A DNA stretch of 54,231 bases, taken from positions 1 to 54,231 of the forward strand of contig CAYXXZ010000010.1 of NCBI GenBank assembly GCA_964469165.1, given 5' to 3'. Made by a program: the position numbers and the translations under genes. Shown here one piece after another: positions 8,372-18,035 of this stretch. Each line of letters begins with the position of its first letter. Within the stretch, counting starts at the first letter, position 1. The notes under the pieces were generated by a model. It saw only the letters and a program-made list of their open reading frames with translations, was not told where the DNA came from and did no database searches. This DNA is from CAYXXZ01 sp964469165 (GTDB lineage: Bacteria; Pseudomonadota; Gammaproteobacteria; Pseudomonadales; Porticoccaceae).

Positions 8372-10049
8372 GGTGGACCTCTTCCTTTGTCAGACCCGCG
8401 GCCCGCGCCGCACTGCGGCCAGCGCGGCGGCCACTGAAAATACAATCGGCAAGCGACAGGCCACTGATGAAACCACCGGAACACACCCCCACCGCGGCGC
8501 GTCCCGCCGCGTACAGACCGGCAACGTCGCTGTCGTCGCTGCGCTGCGCGGCGCCGTTCTCTTCGTTCACCTTGATGCCGCCTATCGTCATGGTCTGGGC
8601 CGGCAGGAACTTGTTGTCGAGGGACAGGTTGACCGCATAGAAAGGGCCGTCACGCAGCGGCTTGATCAGTTCGCCGAGCTTGTTCAGCGGGTCCGGCGCG
8701 CCGCTGTCCGCCATGGCGTTGACCTCGGCGACCGTGGCGGTGACACCGGCGGGGTCGACGTGGATCTTGCGCGCCAGCTCTTCCAGGCTACCCGCCCGGC
8801 GCGTGCCGCCGAAGGCGACATTGAGCAGTGCCGGCGCGCCCCAGATCAGGAAGTTCTTGCCGGTCAGGAAGGAATCCTTGACGCCGCGCCAGAAGGTCTT
8901 GCCCTCCAGCAGCAGCCAGGCCTTGCCGCCGCCCGGTTGCCGGGTGATGGCATTGCCCACGTTGAAACCGTAGGCCGCCTCGTTGACGAAGCGTTTGCCG
9001 TCCTGGTTGACGACGATGCCGTGGGCGAACACATTGGGGGGCACCAGGGTGCGTGCCACGCTGACCCTCTCCATCAGCGCCGTGACGCCGCCCGCCGACT
9101 CCGCCAGTTTCATGCCGCCACCGTCGTCGCCCATGGAGCCCAGGCGCAACAGGATCTTGTAGACATCCCCCAGTTCCGGGCGATGTTGTTTGATCATCTC
9201 CCGGTTGTGGTTGAAACCGCCGGTGGTGATCACCACGCCGCCGCGGGCGCGGATCAGGCGCGGCTGTTCGACGCTGCGCTCGATGGCCTTGGCCTCGGTG
9301 ATGGCCCGCTCGGCGCGGTCGCCGTTGAACGGTCGCCACGGGTGAACCACCTTGTACAGCGACTGGTGTTTGGCGTGCAGGGATTCGGGCAGAACATTGG
9401 CCTCGACACCGATCACGGCGCCGCTGGCATCGGTCACCAGGCGGCGCACCGGCGCGTGGCGCAACAGCTTGACCTGCTTGGCCAGGGCGGAATCCCGCAG
9501 TTTGTCGAACAGCACGCGGCCGCCGAAACCATTGATGGCCACCCGGTGTCCGCGCGGCGCAGGGCGCGCCAGGGCCGCGAATTCCGGCATCTTCTCGTTG
9601 CCGGAATAGTAGAGAAAGTGATTGTCGGGCGGGAATGACGTTTTGTCCTCGAAGGGATTGCCGCCGTGGGGCACGCCCTGCTGGTCGAGCCACTCCATGT
9701 CGCCGCTGCTGCCTTCGCAGAAGCGCCGCAACGTTTCCGGGCCGACGGCGTTTTTCTCCGCATCCAGATATTTGTACATTTCTTCCGGGGTGTCGTCGTA
9801 GCCGCTCTCCTTCAGATAGCGGGTGGCGCCGGCATAGACCACGCCGCCGCTGTAGGCGGTGGCGCCGCCCCCGTCGAAGCGGTCGACGGCGATCACCGAC
9901 GCGCCGGTTTCACGGGCCTCGATGGCGGCGGCAGCGCCGGCGCCGCCGAAGCCCACCACGACCACGTCCGCTTCGTCATCCCATTTCAGTTCATCGGCAC
10001 TGTTCACTACCAATGACGGTAGATAATCGGCTTTATTTACAGTTGTCAT
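8355..10049 (-). CDS. FAD-binding 3-ketosteroid-dehydrogenase/fumarate-reductase-like flavoprotein
   Basis: The 564-residue protein begins with a 27-residue leader and then a dinucleotide-binding motif VVVVGFGGAGAAAAIEA (residues ~29-45). A GGGATAYSGGVVYAG segment follows, typical of the KstD/FrdA superfamily, and the C-terminus has GLYAAGRAAVGVCSGGFISGLSLADC, the family's second FAD-binding element. These enzymes introduce or reduce a C=C next to a carbonyl. Several KstD-type catalytic tyrosines cannot be placed with certainty by eye, so the direction and substrate stay open. No secretion signal is seen, so it acts in the cytoplasm. The 17-bp overlap with the downstream long reductase links the two. 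Confidence 0.85.
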   Translation of the reverse strand: MTTVNKADYLPSLVVNSADELKWDDEADVVVVGFGGAGAAAAIEARETGASVIAVDRFDGGGATAYSGGVVYAGATRYLKESGYDDTPEEMYKYLDAEKNAVGPETLRRFCEGSSGDMEWLDQQGVPHGGNPFEDKTSFPPDNHFLYYSGNEKMPEFAALARPAPRGHRVAINGFGGRVLFDKLRDSALAKQVKLLRHAPVRRLVTDASGAVIGVEANVLPESLHAKHQSLYKVVHPWRPFNGDRAERAITEAKAIERSVEQPRLIRARGGVVITTGGFNHNREMIKQHRPELGDVYKILLRLGSMGDDGGGMKLAESAGGVTALMERVSVARTLVPPNVFAHGIVVNQDGKRFVNEAAYGFNVGNAITRQPGGGKAWLLLEGKTFWRGVKDSFLTGKNFLIWGAPALLNVAFGGTRRAGSLEELARKIHVDPAGVTATVAEVNAMADSGAPDPLNKLGELIKPLRDGPFYAVNLSLDNKFLPAQTMTIGGIKVNEENGAAQRSDDSDVAGLYAAGRAAVGVCSGGFISGLSLADCIFSGRRAGRSAARAAGLTKEEVHHAANL

Positions 10050-10117
10050 CGCCGTCTCGCTTGTCTCGTTTGTCGGTCACTGTGTTATCAGCATTGTTTT
10101 GGTCAGCATCGTGTTGA

Positions 10118-11545
10118 TCAGCGCTTTTGCGCATCCAGGGCCGCGTTCTTGCCCGCCACCCGACCATACACGAAATTGTTGAGCAGCGAGTTTCCGCCGC
10201 CAACGTAGTAGCGCATGATGCCGCCGGCACACTCGCCCGCGCAGTAGAGGCCCTCGATGGTCCGCCCATGGGTGCCGATGACCCGCGCCTCGCGGTCGAT
10301 GCGCAGCCCGGTGTTGGTGGTGCCAACACCGGCAGCGCGCAGTTCGATGGCATAGAACGGCGGCTTCACCATGGGAATCAGGTTGTAGGCGGGCTTCAGA
10401 TAATGGCTGTCCTCCTTGCGGGCGGCATCCCTGTTGTATTCGGCCAGGGTCGCGGCCAGGGCGTCCGGATTGATGCCGAGCTTCGCACCCAGTTCCTCGG
10501 GCGTGTCGGCGGAAACCACGGTACCCTCTTCATGGTGACGGGCCAGCGCATCCGGCAGCCAGTTGGGCGTGGGGAAGTCGAGAAAGCCCTTGCTTTTGTA
10601 GGTGGGGTCATTCTCGCTGCGCGTAAAGGCCGCATGGTCCATGATGGCCCAGCAAACGCTGTCGGGCTGGGCGTTCACCGCGAGGTCCATGACGACGTAG
10701 CCGGCCGTCTCGTCGATGAAGCGGAAGCCGTCCTTGTTCACGTAGATCAGCCAACCGGGAATGTAGGGCTCGACCTCCTTGCTGAAGCTGGCGGTGATCA
10801 TGGCGTTGCCGCGATCAGTGCCGCCATCGACGATGCTCGCGCCGACCTGTTGGCCGAGCACGATGCCATCGCCCAGGTTTTCGTCGATGCCCACATAGAA
10901 ATGCCAGTCCTTGCCGTGCTTGGTCACATCCGTGTAGTACTTGCTCAGCATATCGAAATTGTTGCCGAAGCCGCCGGTGGTAATCACCACGCTGGGCGCG
11001 CTGACATCCGCGCCATCGGCATGAATGCCACATATCGCGCCGCTGTCATCGGTGAGCAGGCGTTCCACTCTGGTGTTGAGCACCACTTCGAGGCCGCGCG
11101 ATCTAGCCGCGCCCTCCAGCGCCGTCATGATGGCCAGGCCCTGACCGTCCGCCGGGTGGCCGCGAGGTGTATTGGGGCTTTCGACGCCAGCGACGTAGAG
11201 GGCGTCCGGGTTGAAGGTGACGCCGAAGGAGCGCAGCCAGTCGAGGGTCGGCACGCCGCCTTCGCACAGGCGCCGCACCAGCGCGGGCTCGACCTTGTAC
11301 TGATTGACCGCCATGTACCAGTTGTACAACTCGTCGACGGAATCCTCGATGCCCTTGGCTTTCTGGATATCGCTGCCGGCGGCGAGAATCACCCCGCCCG
11401 AGTTGGCGGCACTGCCGCCGATGCGCTGCGCCGCTTCGCACAGCAGCACCCGGGCACCGGCGTCGAGCGCTTCGATGGCCGCGGCGATACCGGCACCGCC
11501 ACCCCCGATGATGATGACGTCGTAATCCCATGCTTGCTTGGACAT
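10118..11545 (-). CDS. FAD-dependent oxidoreductase, fumarate reductase/succinate dehydrogenase flavoprotein-like
   Basis: The 475-residue protein begins with DYDVIIIGGGGAGIAAAIEALDAG, an almost consensus FAD-binding motif at 7-30, followed by GGSAANSGGVILAAG. The C-terminal half has GLYCAGECAGGIMRYYVGGGNSLLNNFVYGRVAG, the substrate/FAD closing motif of the FrdA superfamily. It lacks the Tat signal and the haem domain of periplasmic fumarate reductases, so it is a soluble cytoplasmic member. It is related to the gene at 41410-42810 (same length class, same end motif). In this setting it likely dehydrogenates or reduces a cyclic ketone at the 1,2- or 4,5-position; this is inference. Confidence 0.85.
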   Translation of the reverse strand: MSKQAWDYDVIIIGGGGAGIAAAIEALDAGARVLLCEAAQRIGGSAANSGGVILAAGSDIQKAKGIEDSVDELYNWYMAVNQYKVEPALVRRLCEGGVPTLDWLRSFGVTFNPDALYVAGVESPNTPRGHPADGQGLAIMTALEGAARSRGLEVVLNTRVERLLTDDSGAICGIHADGADVSAPSVVITTGGFGNNFDMLSKYYTDVTKHGKDWHFYVGIDENLGDGIVLGQQVGASIVDGGTDRGNAMITASFSKEVEPYIPGWLIYVNKDGFRFIDETAGYVVMDLAVNAQPDSVCWAIMDHAAFTRSENDPTYKSKGFLDFPTPNWLPDALARHHEEGTVVSADTPEELGAKLGINPDALAATLAEYNRDAARKEDSHYLKPAYNLIPMVKPPFYAIELRAAGVGTTNTGLRIDREARVIGTHGRTIEGLYCAGECAGGIMRYYVGGGNSLLNNFVYGRVAGKNAALDAQKR

Positions 11546-11614
11546 GTTCTTATCACCCCTTGTGTTTATGTTGATCTGTAAAAGTCGTTTGTGGCCTGTG
11601 GAGCGTTATCTTGT

Positions 11615-11642
11615 GTAGGGGCAGTTCATGAACTGCCCCTAC
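11615..11642. repeat. REP-like perfect palindrome, family A short copy
   Basis: This is a 28-bp perfect palindrome with 12-bp arms starting GTAGGGGCAGTTCATG. A decayed remnant of the longer family A form (AATTCGCGCAATTCCCC) lies about 30 bp further right. It occupies the gap between the 475-residue flavoprotein gene and the short reductase gene. Confidence 0.75.
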
Positions 11643-11684
11643 GATGATCATGAAATCAACTGTGCCAATTCGCGCAATTCCCCC

Positions 11685-12863
11685 TCACGACCTCATCCGT
11701 TGCGCATCCAGATCATGGGCTTCGCCCACCAGGCCCGGATCCCATTCGTAATCTCCCATCACGTCTGCCTTGTCGAAACTGCGAATATCGCCGTAGCGAC
11801 CGTCCCGCACTTTCATCAGCCAATCGGCGTCGCCGATGATGGCGCGGCCCACCGCCATCAGATCGAATTCACCGCGCGCGAACTGATCGGCGAGTATCTG
11901 CAGCTGCTCCTGCCCGGCAAACTCGAAGGTCTTTTTCTCGGCCAGAAAGCCGCCGAACAGATCGATCTTGAGGCCCAGGCTGCCCACGGACACTACCGGC
12001 ACATCGGTGAACTTTTTCGCCCAGCCCGCCAGATTGAGCGGCGCCTGGTCGTTTTCCGGCTTCCAGAAATAGCGCGATGAGCAGTTGAACAAGTCGACGC
12101 CGGCACTTTTGAACGCGGCGAGAAAGCCTTCGAGCTCGCTCGGCACATCCATGATGCGGGCATCAAAATCCACTTCCTTCCACTGGGAAAAGCGGAAACT
12201 GATCGGGTAATCCGGCCCCACCGCGGCGCGAATGGCGCGCACCACTTCGAGGGGATAGGCAGCACGCTCGAGCACGGTGTCACCGCCGTATTCATCGCGG
12301 CGCAAATTGGTTTCCGGCCACAGGAACTGGTCGAGGAAATAACCGTGCGCGCCGTGCACCTCGACACCGGAAAAGCCGCTGGCCTTGGCCACTCGGGCGG
12401 CCTCGGCGAAGGCTTCCTTGATCTCATCGAGCTCGCCGAGGGTGGCGGCGCGGCCGTTGGGACGGTTCTTCTGCGCCAGCCCCGACGGGCTCAGGGTTGG
12501 CGCATCCGGATAGGGCCCCTTGCCTTCGACGCGAATGGCGCCCTCGTGCCAGAGCTGCTGGAACATATGGCCGCCGGCCGCCCGCACCGCCGCCGTGGCC
12601 TTGGCCCAGGCCTCCCCGGAACGCGGGTTGATGAGCGGGTCGATCAGCGCCGACGAGGACGGGTGATCCACCGGGCAGGCGCCGGTGATCACCAGCGCGA
12701 CACCGCGCTCGACGCGTGACGCGTAATAGGGCCCGTATTTGTCGGAAGGCAGGCCGTCGACGATCCAGCCCCGGTTCATCGCCGGCATGATGAAGCGGGT
12801 TTTCAACTCGATGTTTCTGAGCCGCAAGGGCTGGAAGAGAGCTGACAGATCCACCGTGGCCAT
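11685..12863 (-). CDS. NADH:flavin oxidoreductase/NADH oxidase family (short OYE type)
   Basis: The 392-residue protein is a stand-alone FMN barrel without the 4Fe-4S and FAD modules of the two long paralogues. It carries FQQLWHEGAI near 96-105, the active-site segment GVEVHGAHGYFLDQFLWPETNLRRDEYGG near 165-193 (His-x-x-His for substrate carbonyl binding), and a late GRAIIGDADW phosphate-binding segment. Such enzymes reduce alpha,beta-unsaturated ketones with NAD(P)H. Its ATG lies 2 bp before the end of the upstream SDR gene's stop, so translation is coupled. The sequence near 300-330 has an insertion (LKIDLFGGFLAEKKTF) shared with the 370-residue paralogue. Confidence 0.88.
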   Translation of the reverse strand: MATVDLSALFQPLRLRNIELKTRFIMPAMNRGWIVDGLPSDKYGPYYASRVERGVALVITGACPVDHPSSSALIDPLINPRSGEAWAKATAAVRAAGGHMFQQLWHEGAIRVEGKGPYPDAPTLSPSGLAQKNRPNGRAATLGELDEIKEAFAEAARVAKASGFSGVEVHGAHGYFLDQFLWPETNLRRDEYGGDTVLERAAYPLEVVRAIRAAVGPDYPISFRFSQWKEVDFDARIMDVPSELEGFLAAFKSAGVDLFNCSSRYFWKPENDQAPLNLAGWAKKFTDVPVVSVGSLGLKIDLFGGFLAEKKTFEFAGQEQLQILADQFARGEFDLMAVGRAIIGDADWLMKVRDGRYGDIRSFDKADVMGDYEWDPGLVGEAHDLDAQRMRS

Positions 12864-12865
12864 GA

Positions 12866-13726
12866 TCAGGTGCCGCCGCCCAAGCGCTGCGCCAGGTTCA
12901 CCATGCGCGGCAGCACAGCCTGCGGATCTTCGGGGCGCAGGCTCGGCGGCGGCATCTGCAGCATGCCGCCATCGACCACCATGTGCTGGCCAGTGACGAA
13001 GCGCGCGTCATCGCTGGCGAGAAACAGCGCCATGCGCGCTACATCATCCACCTGACCCGCCTGGCGCAAGGGCTGCGCGTCCTGAAAAATCGCGTCGATG
13101 TCCTGGCGATGATTATCGAAGGTGCCCCTGGCGAGACCGAACTCGCGCTCGTAGGCCGGCGTGGGAATGGTGCCGGGACAAATGGCGTTGACGCGGATGC
13201 CGTGGGGCGCAAACTCCGCCGCCGCCATGCGCGTCAGGTGGATGAGACCGGCCTTGGCGACGGAATAGGCCACCGTGGAAATACCCACCCCCATGCCGGC
13301 AATGGAGGCCGTGTTGATCACCGCACCGCCGCCGCGCACGCGCAACGCCGGCAATGCGTGTTTCATGCCCATCACCGCGGCGCGCAGGTTGAGTGCCAGT
13401 GTCCAGTCCCACACGGTCTCGTCCATCTCGGCAATGGTCAGGTGCTCCGGGTCGTTGCCACCCGCGTTGTTGAAGAGAATGTCGAGGCCGCCGAAGCTGT
13501 CCACCGCCGTCTGCACGGCGTTGCGCAACTGCTCCTCGCTCGTCACATCGCACTGTACGAAGCGCAGCTTGCCGGGGAAGCGCGCTTCCTGCTCGGCACC
13601 GGCCTGCGCCTGCAGATCGGCCACCACTACCCGCGCACCCTGCGCGACGAACAACGCCGCCGTGGCTGCCCCGAAACCGGAGCAGCCACCCGTGATCAAT
13701 GCCACCTTGTCTTGCAATCTGTTCAT
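12866..13726 (-). CDS. SDR-family oxidoreductase
   Basis: The 286-residue SDR has TGGCSGFG at residues 12-19, NNAGG near 88, the catalytic Ser in NTASIAG and the YSVAK motif near 155-159, then NAICPGTI and the terminal VTGQHMVVDGG. The ATG at 13726 follows AGGGTGGAAC; the open frame upstream of it is not protein-like. A C-terminal tail of ~30 residues after VVDGG (LRPEDPQAVLPRM...) is longer than usual. It lies between the two short OYE genes, 2 bp from one and 50 bp from the other, so all three are probably expressed together. Substrate is likely a ring hydroxyl/ketone. Confidence 0.88.
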   Translation of the reverse strand: MNRLQDKVALITGGCSGFGAATAALFVAQGARVVVADLQAQAGAEQEARFPGKLRFVQCDVTSEEQLRNAVQTAVDSFGGLDILFNNAGGNDPEHLTIAEMDETVWDWTLALNLRAAVMGMKHALPALRVRGGGAVINTASIAGMGVGISTVAYSVAKAGLIHLTRMAAAEFAPHGIRVNAICPGTIPTPAYEREFGLARGTFDNHRQDIDAIFQDAQPLRQAGQVDDVARMALFLASDDARFVTGQHMVVDGGMLQMPPPSLRPEDPQAVLPRMVNLAQRLGGGT

Positions 13727-13776
13727 GTTCCACCCTGCTTTATGATTATGTGCGCTACCGGGAAGGTCACCTGCCG

Positions 13777-14889
<1,113 letters not shown>

Positions 14890-14965
14890 GGGTATCCCGC
14901 TGGTCCGGACTTCGCAAGGCGCTTGCGCCGGTCGATTCGCCGCTGGTTCGGCACTGGATTATCTG

Positions 14966-14986
14966 AATGTTGAAGCATTCAACATT
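14966..14986. promoter_or_regulatory. Candidate TetR operator overlapping the transcription start
   Basis: AATGTTGAA and TTCAACATT form perfect 9-bp arms with a 3-bp spacer (GCA). A second, nested palindrome (TGAATG...CATTCA) overlaps it. The site covers the transcription start expected from the promoter at 14991-15019, which is where a repressor would block initiation. Confidence 0.6.
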
Positions 14987-14990
14987 GCGA

Positions 14991-15019
14991 AATATACTGA
15001 CCACGTTTTTGCATGTCAA
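14991..15019 (-). promoter_or_regulatory. Strong sigma-70 promoter of the flavoenzyme cluster
   Basis: On the minus strand the -35 box TTGACA (15014-15019) matches consensus and is separated by exactly 17 bp from the -10 box TATATT (14991-14996). The expected start is near 14984, inside the palindrome at 14966-14986, about 95 bp before the first ATG. Confidence 0.7.
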
Positions 15020-15093
15020 CCATTTCTCGTCGTGGCCAGCTGCAGGCGTGACAGGTTACACATGTGGTCGAAAATTTGGATTACAGGGGAGGA

Positions 15094-15177
15094 AGCTGTA
15101 AGCCATAAGCTTTAAGCAAGAGCGCCGGAATAACCGGGTTCTACCAGAGTTCAACTTAGAGCTTACAGCTTATAGCT
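15094..15177. repeat. 84-bp dispersed inverted-repeat element, family B copy 2
   Basis: This copy matches 2423-2506 at both ends (AGCTGTAAGCCATAAGC and GCTTACAGCTTATAGCT). It lies in the leader between the cluster promoter and the tetR gene. Confidence 0.85.
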
Positions 15178-15295
15178 CAACGGCAACCCATAGCCTGAAT
15201 TCCCGACTGCTGTGTTACCACCCCTGCCGGCGCGGCGAACGACGAGAGAGGGACGACCTGAAATACATAAGCACACGAATCAAGAAGAGTCATTT

Positions 15296-15910
15296 ATGAG
15301 TTATCACCACGGCGATCTCAAGTCCGCATTGCTGACGCGGGCCGAAGACGTCATTGCCGAACATGGATTGGAAGCCGTCAAGCTCAGCTCACTGGCGAGA
15401 GATCTCGGCGTGTCCCACAGTGCGCCGGGGCGCCACTTCAAGGATCGCATGGCGCTCCTTGTGGAGTTGGCGATTCGCGCCCTGGAAATGCTGATGCAAG
15501 ACATCCAGGAGGCCAAGGGCATGGCTGACCCCAGCCCCCGGGTGCGCCTCAACACACTGCTCAAGGTCCAGCTGGAAAGCATCATCCGACGGCCCGCCCA
15601 TTATTATCTGCTGGGCAATGCCGAAATTTCTCTCGCCGCCGGGCAGCGCTACGACAAGATGATCGCGGTCTACACCGCGCTCCACGAGCGCTGTACCCGA
15701 GATGCCCAGGCGGATGGCTGGCGCGCCGAGGAAGATCCCGAAGACGTCGCCATCCTGGCGCTGGCACTGGCGATCGGCCTGCAAACCAACGCACACTTTT
15801 CCCGCAAGGCAAAAGGCAAACTGACCAGGAACACCCTGGTCAGAGGAACCAAGAACGTCAGCAACGCCCTGCGGGCAATCGATTTGTTCATCCCTTGCGA
15901 GCGGCTATAA
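15296..15910 (+). CDS. TetR/AcrR-family transcriptional regulator
   Basis: The 204-residue protein has the N-terminal TetR helix-turn-helix: HHGDLKSALLTRAEDVIAEHGLEAVKLSSLARDLGVSHSAPGRHFKDRMALL (residues 4-55). The rest is the helical ligand-binding and dimerisation domain. The ATG at 15296 is chosen because protein-like sequence begins there; the weak site GAAGAG lies upstream. It is divergent from the flavoenzyme cluster, and the palindrome at 14966-14986 fits a TetR dimer. A ligand from the cluster's pathway would relieve repression; this is the usual pattern for the family and not shown here. A family B repeat sits in its leader. Confidence 0.9.
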   Translation: MSYHHGDLKSALLTRAEDVIAEHGLEAVKLSSLARDLGVSHSAPGRHFKDRMALLVELAIRALEMLMQDIQEAKGMADPSPRVRLNTLLKVQLESIIRRPAHYYLLGNAEISLAAGQRYDKMIAVYTALHERCTRDAQADGWRAEEDPEDVAILALALAIGLQTNAHFSRKAKGKLTRNTLVRGTKNVSNALRAIDLFIPCERL

Positions 15911-15966
15911 AACTTGAGCTTTAAGCCGAAGCACTGAACGAACGGCGAGCTTGGCTTAGATCACCC

Positions 15967-16038
15967 TGTAGGAGCCTGCCCGCAGGCGACACACAACCTC
16001 AAAGCACAACAAGGGTCGCCTGCAGGCAGGTTCCTACA
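15967..16038. repeat. Paired REP elements (family C), inverted
   Basis: TGTAGGAGCCTGCCCGCAGG at the left and its inverse (ending CAGGCAGGTTCCTACA) at the right form a 72-bp REP pair (BIME-like) with a ~24-bp unit each. The same unit recurs at 36310-36332, 52871-52894 and 53012-53032. It separates two convergent genes and could form an mRNA-stabilising hairpin. Confidence 0.8.
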
Positions 16039-16071
16039 AAGCTCGACCACAGCCCGCCGCCACATCAACCA

Positions 16072-16569
16072 TCAAAGTATGATGCCGATGCTGCCTTGCG
16101 GCTGGAGCAGGTCGTTGTCGAGACAGGCGCGCTTTTCCTGGATGCGGAAGCTGTCGCCCTCGCGGATCAACTTGTAGAAGTACTGCCCCACATAGATGGT
16201 GACCATACCGCGCCGCGCCCGGTAGATAAGAAATGTCGCGCGGGCGCGAAGCTTTTCACCGTCGTCTTCGAGAAGGCGCACGTTGCTGACCATGTGGCGC
16301 ACATTGGAGCGGGGCGATTCCACGTAGGCCGACTTCTTGAGCAGGCGTTCGACACGGCCGCGGATCATGCGGATGTCATCGTGGGCGAGAAACACCACCG
16401 CGCCCTGCTCGATGGTGTCCGGATTTTTGACATTGAGGGGCGGAATCAGATATCTGCCATCTTCGGTGAACAATTCCTGCCACTTGTCCAGCTGCCAGCT
16501 GTCCAGCAGGTCCACCTCGTCGAGGATGAAGGTTTCCACGTCCCTCAACAATTCGTCATTTCTCAGCAT
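16072..16569 (-). CDS. Aromatic-ring-hydroxylating dioxygenase, beta (small) subunit
   Basis: The 165-residue product begins LRNDELLRDVETFILDEVDLLDSWQLDKWQELFTEDGRYLIPP, the standard start of the NTF2-fold small subunit (about 160-180 residues in the family). HDDIRMIRGRVERL and the conserved SNVRHMVSNVRL segment follow. It is structural and has no metal centre of its own. The ATG at 16569 is preceded by GGAG. It follows the Rieske alpha subunit gene by 16 bp, forming the usual alpha-beta operon. No ferredoxin or reductase gene is nearby, so electron-transfer partners must come from elsewhere. Confidence 0.92.
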   Translation of the reverse strand: MLRNDELLRDVETFILDEVDLLDSWQLDKWQELFTEDGRYLIPPLNVKNPDTIEQGAVVFLAHDDIRMIRGRVERLLKKSAYVESPRSNVRHMVSNVRLLEDDGEKLRARATFLIYRARRGMVTIYVGQYFYKLIREGDSFRIQEKRACLDNDLLQPQGSIGIIL

Positions 16570-16585
16570 TGATTATTCTCCAGCC

Positions 16586-17929
16586 CTATTCCAGCGTTTC
16601 CGCGCCGGCGATGATTCGATCCCACTGACTCCACCAGGCGCGCTGCTGGGCCTCGTCAAAAATGTTGCCCCGTGCGGTGAGGAAATCCGCACCTTCTTCC
16701 ACCTTACTCATGCCCTTGGAGTAGTCGAACCACATCTCCGGAGAGTTCTCGCTGCCCTCGCGGATGCGCTCGAAAATCTCGTAATCATCGGGATGGGCAA
16801 AGCCTGCCGGGCCGGTGAACGTCAGGTGATTGTCGAGGCGCACGTTGCGCAGGTTGGCGGGCTCATCCGCCGGCGCCATCGCCCAGATGTTCATGCTGAG
16901 GCTGCCCGTGGTTTCGGGATACATGGTTCTGATGGAAATACCCACGTTGTCGACGATCACCATGTTGGGGAAGATGCTCAGGTTGCGCGACGTGGTCGCG
17001 ATGCGATCGGCGCGCTCCTGGCCGAAACGCTCGACCAGTTCCTGTTTCTTCTTCTCGATGATCGGCTTGGTCTCTTCGCCAAAGGCGGGGATCCAGAACG
17101 CGATGGGCCTGCCCACCGCATAGCTGTTTTCCCACACGTTGTGGCCGTTGCCCAAACCACCGGCAAAGCCCTGGAACAGGGTGTCGTTGGTTTTCGGGTT
17201 CTTGGTGCGGCTCAGCACGAACTCGAAGTAGGTGGAGTGCAGCACGAAACCGTGATAGACATCCGTCAGGTTGTCGGTGAGCAGCTTCCAGTTGCCGCCA
17301 TTTACCAGGTGCTGGCTGCCACCGATCACTTCCATCCCCGCTTCCGACTGGTCGGCGATCAGGTCGAGATACTCCTTGGTGCCACCCAGGTAGGTCGGCA
17401 GATCCACCGCCTTGGGATTGAAATTGACGAAATACCAGCCGCGATAGTTTTCGAGACGCGGCACGGAATTGAGGTTGTAGCGGCCATCCTCGTTGAAGCA
17501 TTCATCGTAACCGCCGACCGGGTCGGCCTGATCGCGCAGCGTGCCCTCGCCATCGAACACCCAGCCGTGATAGGGGCAGGTGAAAACATTCTGCGTACCG
17601 CTGGTTTTGACTTCGAGCATCGAGCCGCGGTGGGTGCACACGTTGTAGAAAGCGTGTACCTCGCCTTTCCTGTCGCGATTGAAGATCAGGTTGCGGCCAC
17701 CAACCTTGCGGGTGACGAAGTCTCTGGGGTTCTTGATTTCGGATTCGTGACCGATATAGAGCCAGCACTTGCTGAAAATCAGATCGCGCTCCTTCCGGAA
17801 CACCTCCTCGTCTGTAAATGCCCGCTTGTCGACCTCGAAGCGGCCTTTGGCCTCGTCGATTCTGAGATATTCGGTCAGCGCGCGGCGCGGACGCAGGGCG
17901 GCGGGATGCCTGGCAACCTGGTTGGACAT
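16586..17929 (-). CDS. Rieske 2Fe-2S aromatic-ring-hydroxylating dioxygenase, alpha (large) subunit
   Basis: The 447-residue protein has the Rieske motif CTH-17-CPYH (Cys98, His100, Cys118, His121) followed by the catalytic domain with NLTDVYHGFVLH, which supplies the iron-binding His226 and His231 and the bridging Asp223. The third iron ligand is probably the Asp in the HPDDYE region near residue 385. I place the start at the ATG at 17929 because GGAGG lies 9 bp upstream; a TTG six bases earlier is too close to it. It opens a two-gene operon with the beta subunit and diverges from a TetR gene. The likely substrate is an aromatic or polycyclic carboxylate-type ring, unspecified. Confidence 0.93.
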   Translation of the reverse strand: MSNQVARHPAALRPRRALTEYLRIDEAKGRFEVDKRAFTDEEVFRKERDLIFSKCWLYIGHESEIKNPRDFVTRKVGGRNLIFNRDRKGEVHAFYNVCTHRGSMLEVKTSGTQNVFTCPYHGWVFDGEGTLRDQADPVGGYDECFNEDGRYNLNSVPRLENYRGWYFVNFNPKAVDLPTYLGGTKEYLDLIADQSEAGMEVIGGSQHLVNGGNWKLLTDNLTDVYHGFVLHSTYFEFVLSRTKNPKTNDTLFQGFAGGLGNGHNVWENSYAVGRPIAFWIPAFGEETKPIIEKKKQELVERFGQERADRIATTSRNLSIFPNMVIVDNVGISIRTMYPETTGSLSMNIWAMAPADEPANLRNVRLDNHLTFTGPAGFAHPDDYEIFERIREGSENSPEMWFDYSKGMSKVEEGADFLTARGNIFDEAQQRAWWSQWDRIIAGAETLE

Positions 17930-18013
17930 TGTCAACTACCTCCAATGGGTATGTGCGGTCGGAATTGACGCGATGCTGTGGCCTTGAATTGAATGCGATT
18001 TTTTACATCGAGC

Positions 18014-18035
18014 ATTTTATATCAGATGATAAAAT
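18014..18035. promoter_or_regulatory. Operator-like palindrome between the Rieske operon and tetR
   Basis: ATTTTAT and ATAAAAT form perfect 7-bp arms around an 8-bp spacer in the AT-rich divergent region. The location midway between two divergent starts suits autoregulation and control of the oxygenase by the TetR protein. Function is inferred. Confidence 0.45.

Noticed and set aside
10127..11581. Plus-strand ORF (484 codons) antisense to the 475-residue flavoprotein
   Set aside because: The minus-strand protein has consensus FAD motifs over its whole length; this frame has none.
15911..15966. Possible remnant of a family B element (GAGCTTTAAGCCGAAGC)
   Set aside because: Only one short segment resembles the family and both ends are missing.
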